Shown: piece after piece, positions 42,321 through 50,980 of the stretch | Numbering within the stretch: the stretch's first letter is position 1 | Layout of the letters: each line of letters starts with the position of its first letter | Translations under genes and position numbers: made by a program | Source of the DNA: Lachnospiraceae bacterium | GTDB taxonomy: Bacteria > Bacillota > Clostridia > Lachnospirales > Lachnospiraceae | Direction of reading: 5' to 3' | Length of the DNA: 64,000 nucleotides | Assembly (NCBI GenBank): GCA_022845895.1 | Contig: AP025573.1 | Location: forward strand, 964,501-1,028,500 | The notes under the pieces: model-generated | The model's input: only the letters and a program-made list of their open reading frames with translations | Databases searched by the model: none | What the model was told of the DNA's origin: nothing

Positions 42321-44696
42321 ATGGAAGAAAGAGGAATGAACGAACGGATCAAGAAACTCAGAAAGCTCAGCCTGGACACTCCGGCACACATTGACATGGA
42401 GCGTGCCGAGAGCATGACTAAGACGTATGAGGCTTATGAAGGCTCGCTGTCCATCCCGGAACTTCGCGCCCAGGTGCTCAAAGACTATTTTGCAACAAAG
42501 ACGTTATACATAGGCGAGGGTGAGCTGATTGTCGGCGAGAAGGGCGATTCTCCGCAGGCATCTCCCACATTCCCGGAGCTGTGCTGCCACACGATGGAAG
42601 ATATGCATGTCATGAATGACCGTGAACTCATAAGCTTCAAAGTAAAAGAAGAAGATTTTGAGAAGCAGGAAAAGGTGATGATTCCGTTCTGGGATAAGAG
42701 ATGTATCCGGAACAAGATTCTGCGCCAGATGACGCCGGAGTGGAAGAAAGCGTATGAGGCAGGGCTGTTCACAGAGTTTATGGAACAGCGGGGACCGGGA
42801 CATACGGTCGGTTCTGTAAAGATATATGAAAAAGGATTCCTTGACTATAAAGAAGATATCCAGGCCGCAATCGATAAGCTGGACTTCTTCAATGACCCGG
42901 AGGCGTTAGATAAGAAGAACGAGCTGGAGGGCATGAAGATTGCCTGCGACGCTATCATGATCCTCGGCGAGAGATATGCAGCCTATGCGAGAGAGCTGGC
43001 AGAAAAAGAAGGCAATCCAAAGCGAAAAGAAGAGCTGCTTCAGATTGCGGCCAACTGTGATGTCGTACCGGCACATAAGCCGGAGACATACTGGCAGGCA
43101 ATCCAGATGTACTGGTTCGTACACCTCGGCGTCACGAGCGAGCTGAATCCGTGGGATGCGTACAGCCCGGGACGTCTTGACCAGCATCTGAATCCCTTCT
43201 ATGAAAAAGACGTAAAAGAGGGGACGCTGGATGATGAGAAAGCGCTGGAGCTGCTGGAATGCCTGTGGGTCAAATTCAACAACCAGCCTGCACCGCCGAA
43301 GGTCGGCATTACGCTGAAGGAGAGCAGCACGTATACAGATTTTGCCAACCTGAACACAGGCGGTATCGCTCCGAATGGTGAGAACGGAGTCAATAACGTT
43401 AGCTATCTGATTCTGGACTGCATGGATGAGATGAAGCTGCTGCAGCCAAGCTCTAATGTACAGATCAGCAGGAAGACGCCGCAGAAGTTCCTGAAGCGTG
43501 CCTGCGAGATATCACGCAAGGGATGGGGACAGCCGGCGTTCTACAATACCGAGGCAATCGTCCAGGAACTGCTCAATGCCGGCAAGTCGCTGGAAGATGC
43601 AAGACGCGGCGGCACGAGCGGCTGCGTGGAGACAGGTGCATTTGGAAATGAAGCCTATATCCTCACCGGATACTTCAATATTCCGAAGATATTCGAGCTG
43701 ACGCTGAACAACGGCTATGACAAAGTAAGCGGACAGCAGCTCGGACTTGAGCTCGGATATGCTGCGGACTTCAAGACATACGAAGAGCTATATGATGCAT
43801 TTAAAAAGCAGATGAAATATTTTATCGATATCAAAGTGCAGGGAAGCAATGTCATCGAGAAGATATATGCAGAAGATATGCCTGTACCGTTCCTTTCCAT
43901 CATTACCAATGACTGTATCTCAAAAGGCAAAGATTACAACGGCGGCGGCGCAAGGTACAACACAAAATATCTGCAGGGCGTAGGAATCGGTACGATTACG
44001 GACTGCCTGGCATCCGTGAAGTACAACGTATATGAGAAGAAGACATTTACGATGGATGAGCTGATGCAAGCGCTGGAAGACAATTTCGAGGGGCACGACA
44101 GAATCTGGAATATCGTATGCAACAAGACGCCGAAATACGGCAATGACGATGACTATGCGGACAGCATCATGAAGGATGTGTTCGAATACTACAGAAGCCA
44201 GGTGACAGGACGGCCGAATATGCTCGGAGGCATGTACCGCATCAACATGCTTCCTACCACGTGCCACGTATACTTTGGAGATGTCATGATGGCAAGCCCG
44301 AACGGACGTCTGGCCCACAAGCCGGTATCCGAAGGAATCTCGCCGGAAAAAGGCGCGGATACGAACGGCCCGACATCTGTCGTAAAATCATGTGCCAAGA
44401 TGGACCACCTCCAGACAGGCGGAACACTTCTGAACCAGAAGTTCACGCCGAGCGTCGTTGCAGGAGAAGAAGGACTGAACCAGATGGCGAATCTCGTGCG
44501 TACGTACTTCAATATGGACGGCCACCACATCCAGTTCAATGTTATAGACAAAGAGACGCTGATACAGGCCCAGAAGCACCCGGAAGACTACAAGGACCTG
44601 ATCGTACGTGTCGCGGGTTACAGCGACCACTTCAGAAACCTGAGCAAGGCTCTTCAGGATGAGATAATCGAACGGACCGAACAGAGCTTTAACTAA
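42321..44696 (+). CDS. hypD: trans-4-hydroxy-L-proline dehydratase (glycyl radical enzyme)
   Basis: 791 residues. Compared with the characterised Clostridioides difficile HypD, the sequence shows the same landmarks: KGWGQPAFYNTEAIVQEL, the thiyl Cys and Glu in GGTSGCVETG, LPTTCHVYFG, GDTNGPTSV..SCAKMDH-type C-terminal text, and the glycyl radical loop RVAGYSDHF (Gly about 766). It dehydrates trans-4-hydroxyproline to 1-pyrroline-5-carboxylate, which ProC (50981) can reduce to proline. ATG 42321 has AGGAGG at nine bases; ATG 42315 is an alternative. A 78-bp palindrome follows. Confidence 0.93.
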   Translation: MEERGMNERIKKLRKLSLDTPAHIDMERAESMTKTYEAYEGSLSIPELRAQVLKDYFATKTLYIGEGELIVGEKGDSPQASPTFPELCCHTMEDMHVMNDRELISFKVKEEDFEKQEKVMIPFWDKRCIRNKILRQMTPEWKKAYEAGLFTEFMEQRGPGHTVGSVKIYEKGFLDYKEDIQAAIDKLDFFNDPEALDKKNELEGMKIACDAIMILGERYAAYARELAEKEGNPKRKEELLQIAANCDVVPAHKPETYWQAIQMYWFVHLGVTSELNPWDAYSPGRLDQHLNPFYEKDVKEGTLDDEKALELLECLWVKFNNQPAPPKVGITLKESSTYTDFANLNTGGIAPNGENGVNNVSYLILDCMDEMKLLQPSSNVQISRKTPQKFLKRACEISRKGWGQPAFYNTEAIVQELLNAGKSLEDARRGGTSGCVETGAFGNEAYILTGYFNIPKIFELTLNNGYDKVSGQQLGLELGYAADFKTYEELYDAFKKQMKYFIDIKVQGSNVIEKIYAEDMPVPFLSIITNDCISKGKDYNGGGARYNTKYLQGVGIGTITDCLASVKYNVYEKKTFTMDELMQALEDNFEGHDRIWNIVCNKTPKYGNDDDYADSIMKDVFEYYRSQVTGRPNMLGGMYRINMLPTTCHVYFGDVMMASPNGRLAHKPVSEGISPEKGADTNGPTSVVKSCAKMDHLQTGGTLLNQKFTPSVVAGEEGLNQMANLVRTYFNMDGHHIQFNVIDKETLIQAQKHPEDYKDLIVRVAGYSDHFRNLSKALQDEIIERTEQSFN

Positions 44697-44702
44697 ACGG
44701 TC

Positions 44703-44780
44703 GGGGACAGGGAGAAACGCGTCTGGGGACGGGGGTTTTTTAAAAAACCCCCGTCCCCAGACGCGTTTCTCCCTGTCCCC
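44703..44780. repeat. Perfect 78-bp palindrome
   Basis: Two 39-bp arms meet at TTTTTTAAAAAA with no loop and no mismatch. The arms begin GGGGACAGGGAGAAACG. It lies between hypD and acyP. It may act as a bidirectional terminator and resembles REP/palindromic unit families. Confidence 0.9.
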
Positions 44781-44845
44781 AATTGATTTTATCTGCAAAA
44801 GAGTCTACAATAGTGTGGAAAACGAATGTGGAAAGTGGGGATAAG

Positions 44846-45115
44846 ATGGCAGAAATCCGAAGGCGGTATGTGTTCCGCGGCAGGGTCCAGGGCGTAGGAT
44901 TCCGTTACACGGCCAAGCATCTTGCAAGGTCTCTTCAGCTGACAGGATGGGTGCAGAACGAGTGGGACGGGACCGTGACGATGGAAGTGCAGGGACGCGA
45001 GACGCTGATCAACAAGCTGCTGACAGGCATCCACAATAACAGCTTTATCGAGATAGACTGGATAGATTCAGAAGATATCCCGCTGGAACGGGAGTCGGGC
45101 TTTGAGTCGAGATGA
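44846..45115 (+). CDS. acyP: Acylphosphatase
   Basis: 89 residues: YVFRGRVQGVGFRYTAKHLARSLQLTGWVQNEWDGTVTMEVQG. This contains the family motif GxVQGVGFR with the catalytic Arg and the Asn of WVQNxxDG. It hydrolyses acyl phosphates such as carbamoyl or acetyl phosphate. Start MAEIRRR at 44846 follows GTGGGGAT. Its link to hypD or to carbamate kinase is not obvious. Confidence 0.9.
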   Translation: MAEIRRRYVFRGRVQGVGFRYTAKHLARSLQLTGWVQNEWDGTVTMEVQGRETLINKLLTGIHNNSFIEIDWIDSEDIPLERESGFESR

Positions 45116-45222
45116 GCGCTTGTGCCAATCTGGTAAAAAGTAGTTATCCAAACATACGCTTTTATGATAGAATGTACTATATGGTAGACGTATACCGACA
45201 CGAAGAGAGAAAGAGGGACGAC

Positions 45223-45810
45223 ATGGGGAAAAGTGAAGACAAGAAAGGCGTTAAGAACAGAATCGTATCGGCAGCGTGGCAGCTGTTCCACGACAAAGGA
45301 TACAATGGGACTACCGTAGATGATATCATAGAACTTTCGGGCACATCCAAAGGTTCTTTCTATTACTATTTCAACACGAAGGATGAACTGCTCAATACAC
45401 TGGCGTTTATCCTGGATGATTACTATGAGGAGCTGGAGCAGAACATGGATGCCGGCATGAACAGCTTTAAGAAGCTTTTGTATCTGAATGCCGAGATGCA
45501 TGCCATGATGGAGGAGAAGATAAGCCTTGACCTGCTTGCGTCTCTTTACTCCACGCAGCTGGTGGCAGAAGGGCAGGTGCATCTGCTGGACAGCAACCGC
45601 AAATATTATAAGCTCATTACGAAGCTGGTAGAAGAAGGGCAGAGGCGGGGGCAGATACGCACCGATAAGACGGTCAGAGAGATTGTTAAATATTATGCCA
45701 TGTGCGAGAGGGCGCTCGTATCCGACTGGTGCCTTAACAAAGGCAGCTACTCCCTTACGCAGTACAGCAAAGAATGCATGCCGGTCATGATGGAACACTT
45801 CAAAGCATAA
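45223..45810 (+). CDS. TetR-family transcriptional regulator
   Basis: 195 residues. The helix-turn-helix is VKNRIVSAAWQLFHDKGYNGTTVDDIIELSGTSKGSFYYYFNTKDELL, typical of TetR. The C-terminal ligand domain is helical. It lies between acyP and nrdG, and its 3' end is 48 bp from nrdG. The nearest perfect inverted-repeat operator is the one ahead of hypE (41347-41376), so control of hydroxyproline use is a reasonable but untested suggestion. Confidence 0.85.
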   Translation: MGKSEDKKGVKNRIVSAAWQLFHDKGYNGTTVDDIIELSGTSKGSFYYYFNTKDELLNTLAFILDDYYEELEQNMDAGMNSFKKLLYLNAEMHAMMEEKISLDLLASLYSTQLVAEGQVHLLDSNRKYYKLITKLVEEGQRRGQIRTDKTVREIVKYYAMCERALVSDWCLNKGSYSLTQYSKECMPVMMEHFKA

Positions 45811-45857
45811 AATGTCAGAGACGGTATGGAAACACGTTCAGGAAAAGAGGAAGAGAT

Positions 45858-46550
45858 ATGGTGATTCAGGGTTTACAGAAACTTACACTTTTGGATTATC
45901 CGGGGAAAGTGGCCTGTACGATATTTACGGCAGGATGTAACTTCCGGTGCCCTTTCTGCCACAACGCTTCACTTGTAGTGGACACATATAAGAACGAGGA
46001 AATCAAGCTGGATGATATATTTGCATTTCTGAAAAAGCGCATGGGAGTATTGGACGGGGTATGCGTAACCGGAGGAGAACCCTTGATTCAGTCTGATATA
46101 GAACCGTTTCTGCGGCGGATAAAGGAGATGGGCTATGCTGTAAAGCTGGATACGAACGGAAGCTTTCCGGATAAGCTCAGGAAGCTTGTGGACGAAAAGC
46201 TTGTGGATTATGTAGCAATGGACATCAAGAACTCCCAGGAGAACTATGGGAAGACCATCGGTATCCAGGACTATGACATACGGAACATACACAGGAGCGT
46301 CCAATATCTGCTGAGCGATGCCGTGCCATATGAGTTCCGTACGACGGTCGTCCTGGAGTTCCACCAGCGTTCGGACTTTGAGTCCATAGGCAGATGGATC
46401 AAAGGGGCAAAACGTTATTATCTCCAGCAGTTTGTGGATTCCGGAGATTTGATCCGGGAAGGGCTTCACGGATACGATAAGGTGATTATGGAACAGGCGC
46501 TCGAGGTGGTGGGCAAGTACGTACAGACCGCGGAAATACGTGGGTTATAG
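45858..46550 (+). CDS. nrdG: Anaerobic ribonucleotide reductase activating protein
   Basis: 230 residues, radical SAM: FTAGCNFRCPFCHNASL (CxxxCxxC), VCVTGGEPLIQ (GGE) and LDTNGSFP. This is the NrdG2 form that activates NrdD in Firmicutes. MVIQGLQKLTLLDYPGK at 45858 is the start. It lies directly upstream of nrdD, though NrdR boxes and a promoter intervene. Confidence 0.93.
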   Translation: MVIQGLQKLTLLDYPGKVACTIFTAGCNFRCPFCHNASLVVDTYKNEEIKLDDIFAFLKKRMGVLDGVCVTGGEPLIQSDIEPFLRRIKEMGYAVKLDTNGSFPDKLRKLVDEKLVDYVAMDIKNSQENYGKTIGIQDYDIRNIHRSVQYLLSDAVPYEFRTTVVLEFHQRSDFESIGRWIKGAKRYYLQQFVDSGDLIREGLHGYDKVIMEQALEVVGKYVQTAEIRGL

Positions 46551-46563
46551 CAAAACTATACAA

Positions 46564-46610
46564 TAACAACATGTTGTGAAAGAATTAAATTTGTGCACAA
46601 TATGTTGTTA
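46564..46610 (+). promoter_or_regulatory. Two NrdR boxes ahead of nrdD
   Basis: ACAACATGTTGT (46566-46577) and ACAATATGTTGT (46597-46608) lie within 16-bp boxes whose centres are 31 bp apart (three helical turns), the known NrdR spacing. TTGACT (46617-46622) and TAAGAT (46641-46646) follow as promoter. Confidence 0.8.
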
Positions 46611-46721
46611 TTTTTATTGACTGCCATACAAGAAGAGTGGTAAGATAAAAGAACCGAACAAATGAAGATTGAAGTTCTTAAAAGGACAGAAGAAAAAAAG
46701 AATAAGTGGGGAGGCTCTATC

Positions 46722-49088
46722 ATGTATCAAGTAACAAAGAGAGACGGTCAGATAGCTAAATTTGACATTACAAAGATCAGCGAGGCAATCAGAAGGGCAT
46801 TTACGGCCCAGGAAAAAGAGTATAACCAGGACATCATCGATCTGCTGGCGCTGAAAGTTACCGCTGATTTTGAACCGAAGATAAAGAATTCACTCGTCCA
46901 GGTGGAGGACATCCAGGACAGCGTCGAGGCAGTCCTTATCAAAGCGGGATATGCAGATGTGGCGAAAGGCTATATCCTGTACAGGAAACAGAGAGAGAAG
47001 ATTCGTAATCTGAATTCTACGATGCTCGATTACAGAGAGATCGTGGACAGCTACGTCAAAGTTACGGACTGGCGTGTAAAGGAGAATTCTACAGTCACAT
47101 ATTCGGTCGGTGGGCTTATCTTAAGCAATTCAGGGGCCATAACCGCCAATTACTGGCTGTCTGAGATTTACGATGATGAGATTGGACAGGCACACAGGGA
47201 TGCCGATATCCATATCCATGATCTGTCTATGCTCACAGGCTACTGTGCAGGCTGGTCGCTGAAGCAGCTCATCCAGGAAGGGCTTGGAGGAATACCGGGA
47301 AAGATATCCTCATCGCCGGCTAAGCATCTGAGCGTGCTCTGCAACCAGATGGTCAATTTCCTTGGAATCATGCAGAACGAGTGGGCGGGTGCGCAGGCGT
47401 TCTCATCCTTCGACACATATCTGGCACCGTTTGTAAAAGTAGATCATCTTGAGTACGAAGATGTGAAGAAATGTATCGAGTCATTCATCTATGGCGTCAA
47501 TACGCCGTCCCGGTGGGGGACGCAGGCACCATTTTCCAATATCACGCTCGACTGGACCGTGCCGAACGATCTTGTCAACATGCCGGCTATCGTCGGCGGA
47601 AAAGAGATGGATTTCACATACGGGGACTGTAAGAAGGAGATGGATCTGGTCAACAAGGCATTTATACAGATTATGATCGAAGGAGATGCCCACGGACGCG
47701 GATTCCAGTATCCGATTCCGACCTATTCCATCACAAGCGATTTCGACTGGTCTGAGACAGAGAACAATAAGCTCCTCTTCGAGATGACGGCCAAATACGG
47801 GACACCTTATTTCTCTAACTATATCAACAGCGATATGGAGCCAAGTGATGTCAGGAGCATGTGCTGCAGGCTTCGGCTGGATTTAAGAGAGCTCCGGAAG
47901 AAATCAGGCGGCTTCTTTGGCAGCGGCGAGAGCACAGGTTCTGTCGGTGTCGTGACGATAAACATGCCGAGAATCGCATATCAGTCAGCGAGCGAAGAAG
48001 AATTCTTTACCCGTCTCGACAAGATGATGGATATCTCTGCCCGTTCGCTTCATGTAAAGCGTACCGTCATCACGAAGCTGCTCGATGAAGGGCTCTATCC
48101 GTATACAAAGAGATACCTGGGCACATTTGACAACCATTTTTCAACGATTGGGCTGATCGGCATGAACGAAGCGGGCCTGAATGCAAAATGGATCGGGAAG
48201 GACATGACGCACTTGGAGACGCAGGAATTTTCCAAGAAAGTGCTGAACCATATGAGAGAGAGGCTGTCAGGCTATCAGGAAGAGTACGGCGAGCTTTATA
48301 ATCTGGAGGCGACGCCGGCAGAATCCACAACCTACAGATTTGCCAAGCATGATGTGGCACAGTTCCAGGACATCATCACGGCAGCGGAAGGAGACGGGAC
48401 TCCGTATTATACGAACAGTTCACACCTGCCCGTAGGATATACCGAAGACATATTTGAAGCGCTTGATATCCAGGATGAGCTTCAGTCATTATATACGTCC
48501 GGGACAGTATTCCACGCGTTCCTGGGGGAAAAGCTTCCCGACTGGAAGTCAGCGGCTTCGCTCGTTAAGAAGATAGCGGAAAATTACAAGCTTCCTTATT
48601 ATACGATGTCTCCGACCTATTCCATCTGCAAGAACCATGGATATATCAACGGAGAAGAGTACAGCTGTCCGGAATGCGGAGAGACGACAGAAGTATACAG
48701 CAGAATCACCGGATATTACCGTCCGGTACAGAACTGGAATGACGGAAAGTCGCAGGAGTTCAAGGATAGGAAGGTTTATGACCTGAATCATTCTAAACTG
48801 CATATTACGTCAAAAACAGGGGAACCTATTGATGAAGTGCCGGAACAGGCGGCAGAAGAGCCGCAGAAGATTCTCTTCACTACAAAGACATGTCCGAACT
48901 GCACGGTGGCAAAGTCTATGCTGGAAAAGGCGCATATAGACTATGTGCTTGTAGATGCAGAAGAGCATGCGGATCTTGTTGAAAAGTATGGTGTTAAGCA
49001 GGCACCTACCCTTATAGTCATCGGTGAGAATGGTGTGGAGAAGCTGGCAAATGCATCGAACATTAAAAAATATACAGAGGGTAATTGA
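46722..49088 (+). CDS. nrdD: Anaerobic (class III) ribonucleoside-triphosphate reductase with fused redoxin domain
   Basis: 788 residues. The N-terminal ATP-cone (VTKRDGQIAKFDITKISEAIRRAF, 1-95) is followed by the glycyl radical core with CxxH/CPEC zinc site (CKNHGYINGEEYSCPECGE) and radical loop RITGYYRPVQNWNDGK. Unusually, residues 716-788 form a glutaredoxin-like domain with CPNC (724-727), so the enzyme carries its own reductant domain. Thioredoxin reductase is encoded 29 bp downstream. This fits NrdD classes that use redoxins instead of formate. Start at 46722 follows GGGAGG. Confidence 0.95.
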   Translation: MYQVTKRDGQIAKFDITKISEAIRRAFTAQEKEYNQDIIDLLALKVTADFEPKIKNSLVQVEDIQDSVEAVLIKAGYADVAKGYILYRKQREKIRNLNSTMLDYREIVDSYVKVTDWRVKENSTVTYSVGGLILSNSGAITANYWLSEIYDDEIGQAHRDADIHIHDLSMLTGYCAGWSLKQLIQEGLGGIPGKISSSPAKHLSVLCNQMVNFLGIMQNEWAGAQAFSSFDTYLAPFVKVDHLEYEDVKKCIESFIYGVNTPSRWGTQAPFSNITLDWTVPNDLVNMPAIVGGKEMDFTYGDCKKEMDLVNKAFIQIMIEGDAHGRGFQYPIPTYSITSDFDWSETENNKLLFEMTAKYGTPYFSNYINSDMEPSDVRSMCCRLRLDLRELRKKSGGFFGSGESTGSVGVVTINMPRIAYQSASEEEFFTRLDKMMDISARSLHVKRTVITKLLDEGLYPYTKRYLGTFDNHFSTIGLIGMNEAGLNAKWIGKDMTHLETQEFSKKVLNHMRERLSGYQEEYGELYNLEATPAESTTYRFAKHDVAQFQDIITAAEGDGTPYYTNSSHLPVGYTEDIFEALDIQDELQSLYTSGTVFHAFLGEKLPDWKSAASLVKKIAENYKLPYYTMSPTYSICKNHGYINGEEYSCPECGETTEVYSRITGYYRPVQNWNDGKSQEFKDRKVYDLNHSKLHITSKTGEPIDEVPEQAAEEPQKILFTTKTCPNCTVAKSMLEKAHIDYVLVDAEEHADLVEKYGVKQAPTLIVIGENGVEKLANASNIKKYTEGN

Positions 49089-49117
49089 TTCAAATACCCT
49101 CGTAAGGAGGTAGTCCT

Positions 49118-50032
49118 ATGTATGATATTGTAATTGTCGGAGGCGGAACTGCCGGAATGACAGCTGCGATTTATGGACTGCGTGCGGGGAAAAAAGTATT
49201 GCTCATCGAAGGAACAACCTTCGGTGGGCAAATTACGTTATCTCCTCACGTAGAGAATTATCCTGGAATAGCAGAAGTGAGCGGCAGCCAATTTGCGACA
49301 GCCATGGCAGAACAGGCCTCTGCACTGGGAGCAGAGCTGGAATATACGAAGGTGAAGTCTGTCAGGAAAGACGGCGGGAATAAGATTGTCGTGACGGAGG
49401 ACAAAGAGATACCGTGCAGGACAGTGATCCTTGCAACGGGGGTATCCCACCGCCACCTTGGAGTACCCCGGGAAGAGGAACTTGTAGGGGCTGGCGTGTC
49501 CTACTGCGCAGTCTGTGACGGCGCGTTCTTCAAAGGCAGCGATGTGGCTGTCGTGGGGGGCGGAAGTACGGCGCTCCAGGATGCCGTATTTCTGAGCGAA
49601 TACTGCAGCCATGTGTATGTCGTCCACAGGAGGGATGAATTCCGTGGCGAGAAACATCTTGTAGAGACGCTGAGCGCCAGAGACAATGTAACCTTTGTGC
49701 TGGACAGCGTAGTATCTGAAATCAAGGGTGAGGATGCAGTAGAGAGCATCCGTATCCTGAATAAGAAGACCGGCGGTACATCGGAGCTTAAGGTGGAAGG
49801 AATATTTATCGCGGTAGGGCAGAAGCCGAACAATGACCCGTTTGAGGAGATAGTGAAGCTGAATGACGAAGGTTATATCCTGGCGGCAGAAGACTGTATG
49901 ACTTCCTGTCCCGGCATATTTGCGGCCGGGGACTGCCGCACGAAAGAGGTGCGGCAGCTGACGACAGCAGCGGCGGACGGTTCTGTCGCGGCCCTTGCGG
50001 CCTGCAGATACATTGAAGAGATGAATGTGTAG
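49118..50032 (+). CDS. trxB: Thioredoxin-disulfide reductase family protein
   Basis: 304 residues: FAD loop VGGGTAGMTAAIYGLRAGKKVLLIE, redox CAVCDGAFF (CxxC), NADPH loop VGGGSTALQDAVFLSEY and C-terminal GIFAAGDCRTKEVRQLTTAAADGSVAA. Its position behind the redoxin-fused nrdD suggests it reduces that domain. AAGGAGG precedes it. A stem-loop (50041-50079) follows. Confidence 0.93.
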   Translation: MYDIVIVGGGTAGMTAAIYGLRAGKKVLLIEGTTFGGQITLSPHVENYPGIAEVSGSQFATAMAEQASALGAELEYTKVKSVRKDGGNKIVVTEDKEIPCRTVILATGVSHRHLGVPREEELVGAGVSYCAVCDGAFFKGSDVAVVGGGSTALQDAVFLSEYCSHVYVVHRRDEFRGEKHLVETLSARDNVTFVLDSVVSEIKGEDAVESIRILNKKTGGTSELKVEGIFIAVGQKPNNDPFEEIVKLNDEGYILAAEDCMTSCPGIFAAGDCRTKEVRQLTTAAADGSVAALAACRYIEEMNV

Positions 50033-50040
50033 AGCAGAGA

Positions 50041-50079
50041 AGGCACGGGGATATCACATAAAGTGGCATCCCCGTGCCT
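50041..50079 (+). terminator. Stem-loop after trxB
   Basis: AGGCACGGGGAT and ATCCCCGTGCCT form a 12-bp stem with a 15-nt loop; the T run is weak. Confidence 0.65.
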
Positions 50080-50105
50080 GAGTATACTTTTGACAGCCTT
50101 TTGAT

Positions 50106-50753
50106 CTACTGCAGATTTTTTTTCAGCGCGCTGTCCTTTCCGATTCCAAAATGATCGGCCTTCAATATGTCAAATGATTTTTCGTATTCGCCTTTTCTCA
50201 TATGACGTACCATCTTTTTCAGATTCTCATTCGTCTTCGGAATGCGCATCCCGTTTTTGATCGAATACTGGCCCATCCGTATGAGCTCGGACAGATTCAT
50301 CTCATATATCTTGTTGATGCGGTCATTTTCAAATATACTGATGATTTCCATATGCATGGCCGTATCGGCCACTTCCCACTCATAGACATCACCTGCCGCG
50401 GCGCACATACGCACGACCTTCTCTTCAATCCGGTAAGAGAACTCTTCATAGCGCCCCAAAGTAAAGATCATCTTAAAAGCAGCGCCTTCGAGCAGTTCTC
50501 TCAACTGATAGATTTCATTGATGTCTTTATCTGATATCTCCTTTACGGTCATGGACTTATAATAGTCGGTGACGATAAGCCCTTCTGCCTGGAGCATTCT
50601 TATTGCGGTCCGGACAGGGCTCCGGCTCATGCCGAGCTCTTTTGTCAGCATAGCTTCGGTAAGAGACATTCCGGGGGGATAGCTAAGATTCAGGATATTT
50701 GCTTTGATTTTCTCATATGCCTGATCGGCCAGAGAAGTGGTCTTTTCAGCCAT
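50106..50753 (-). CDS. GntR-family regulator, FCD subgroup, divergent from proC
   Basis: 215 residues with a winged helix (LADQAYEKIKANILNLSYPPGMSL, MSRSPVRTAIRMLQ) and an FCD C-terminal domain (YQLRELLEGAAFKMI). It is divergent from proC, with three TTGTATACAA-like operators between them, so it most likely regulates proline formation from pyrroline-5-carboxylate. The other FCD regulator in the window (19563) has the same operator. Confidence 0.88.
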   Translation of the reverse strand: MAEKTTSLADQAYEKIKANILNLSYPPGMSLTEAMLTKELGMSRSPVRTAIRMLQAEGLIVTDYYKSMTVKEISDKDINEIYQLRELLEGAAFKMIFTLGRYEEFSYRIEEKVVRMCAAAGDVYEWEVADTAMHMEIISIFENDRINKIYEMNLSELIRMGQYSIKNGMRIPKTNENLKKMVRHMRKGEYEKSFDILKADHFGIGKDSALKKNLQ

Positions 50754-50817
50754 TGGATACCTCTCTTCTATTTGATATATTGGACAGTTAAAGTGATAAA
50801 GTATACATTGATTTGTA

Positions 50818-50944
50818 TTGTATACAAAGTATAACGTGATTTTAAGGTAAACACAAGATTATTTTTTAAACATATTGACTTTCGGTATAGGCGGTGCTAT
50901 ATTGGATATAGAAAATTGTATACAAATTATTTTAATGTATACAA
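50818..50944. promoter_or_regulatory. Three TTGTATACAA-type operators between gntR and proC
   Basis: Perfect TTGTATACAA at 50818-50827 and 50916-50925, and ATGTATACAA at 50935-50944. The first is near the gntR start, the others lie upstream of proC. Confidence 0.65.
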
Positions 50945-50980
50945 AGTGTCATAATATATCCAGAGAGGAAGGTATGAAAG

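Noticed and set aside
44935..45798. Long open frame (287 codons) on the minus strand
   Set aside because: It lies antisense to acyP and the TetR gene, has no recognisable domain or ribosome site, and its composition is that of a shadow frame.
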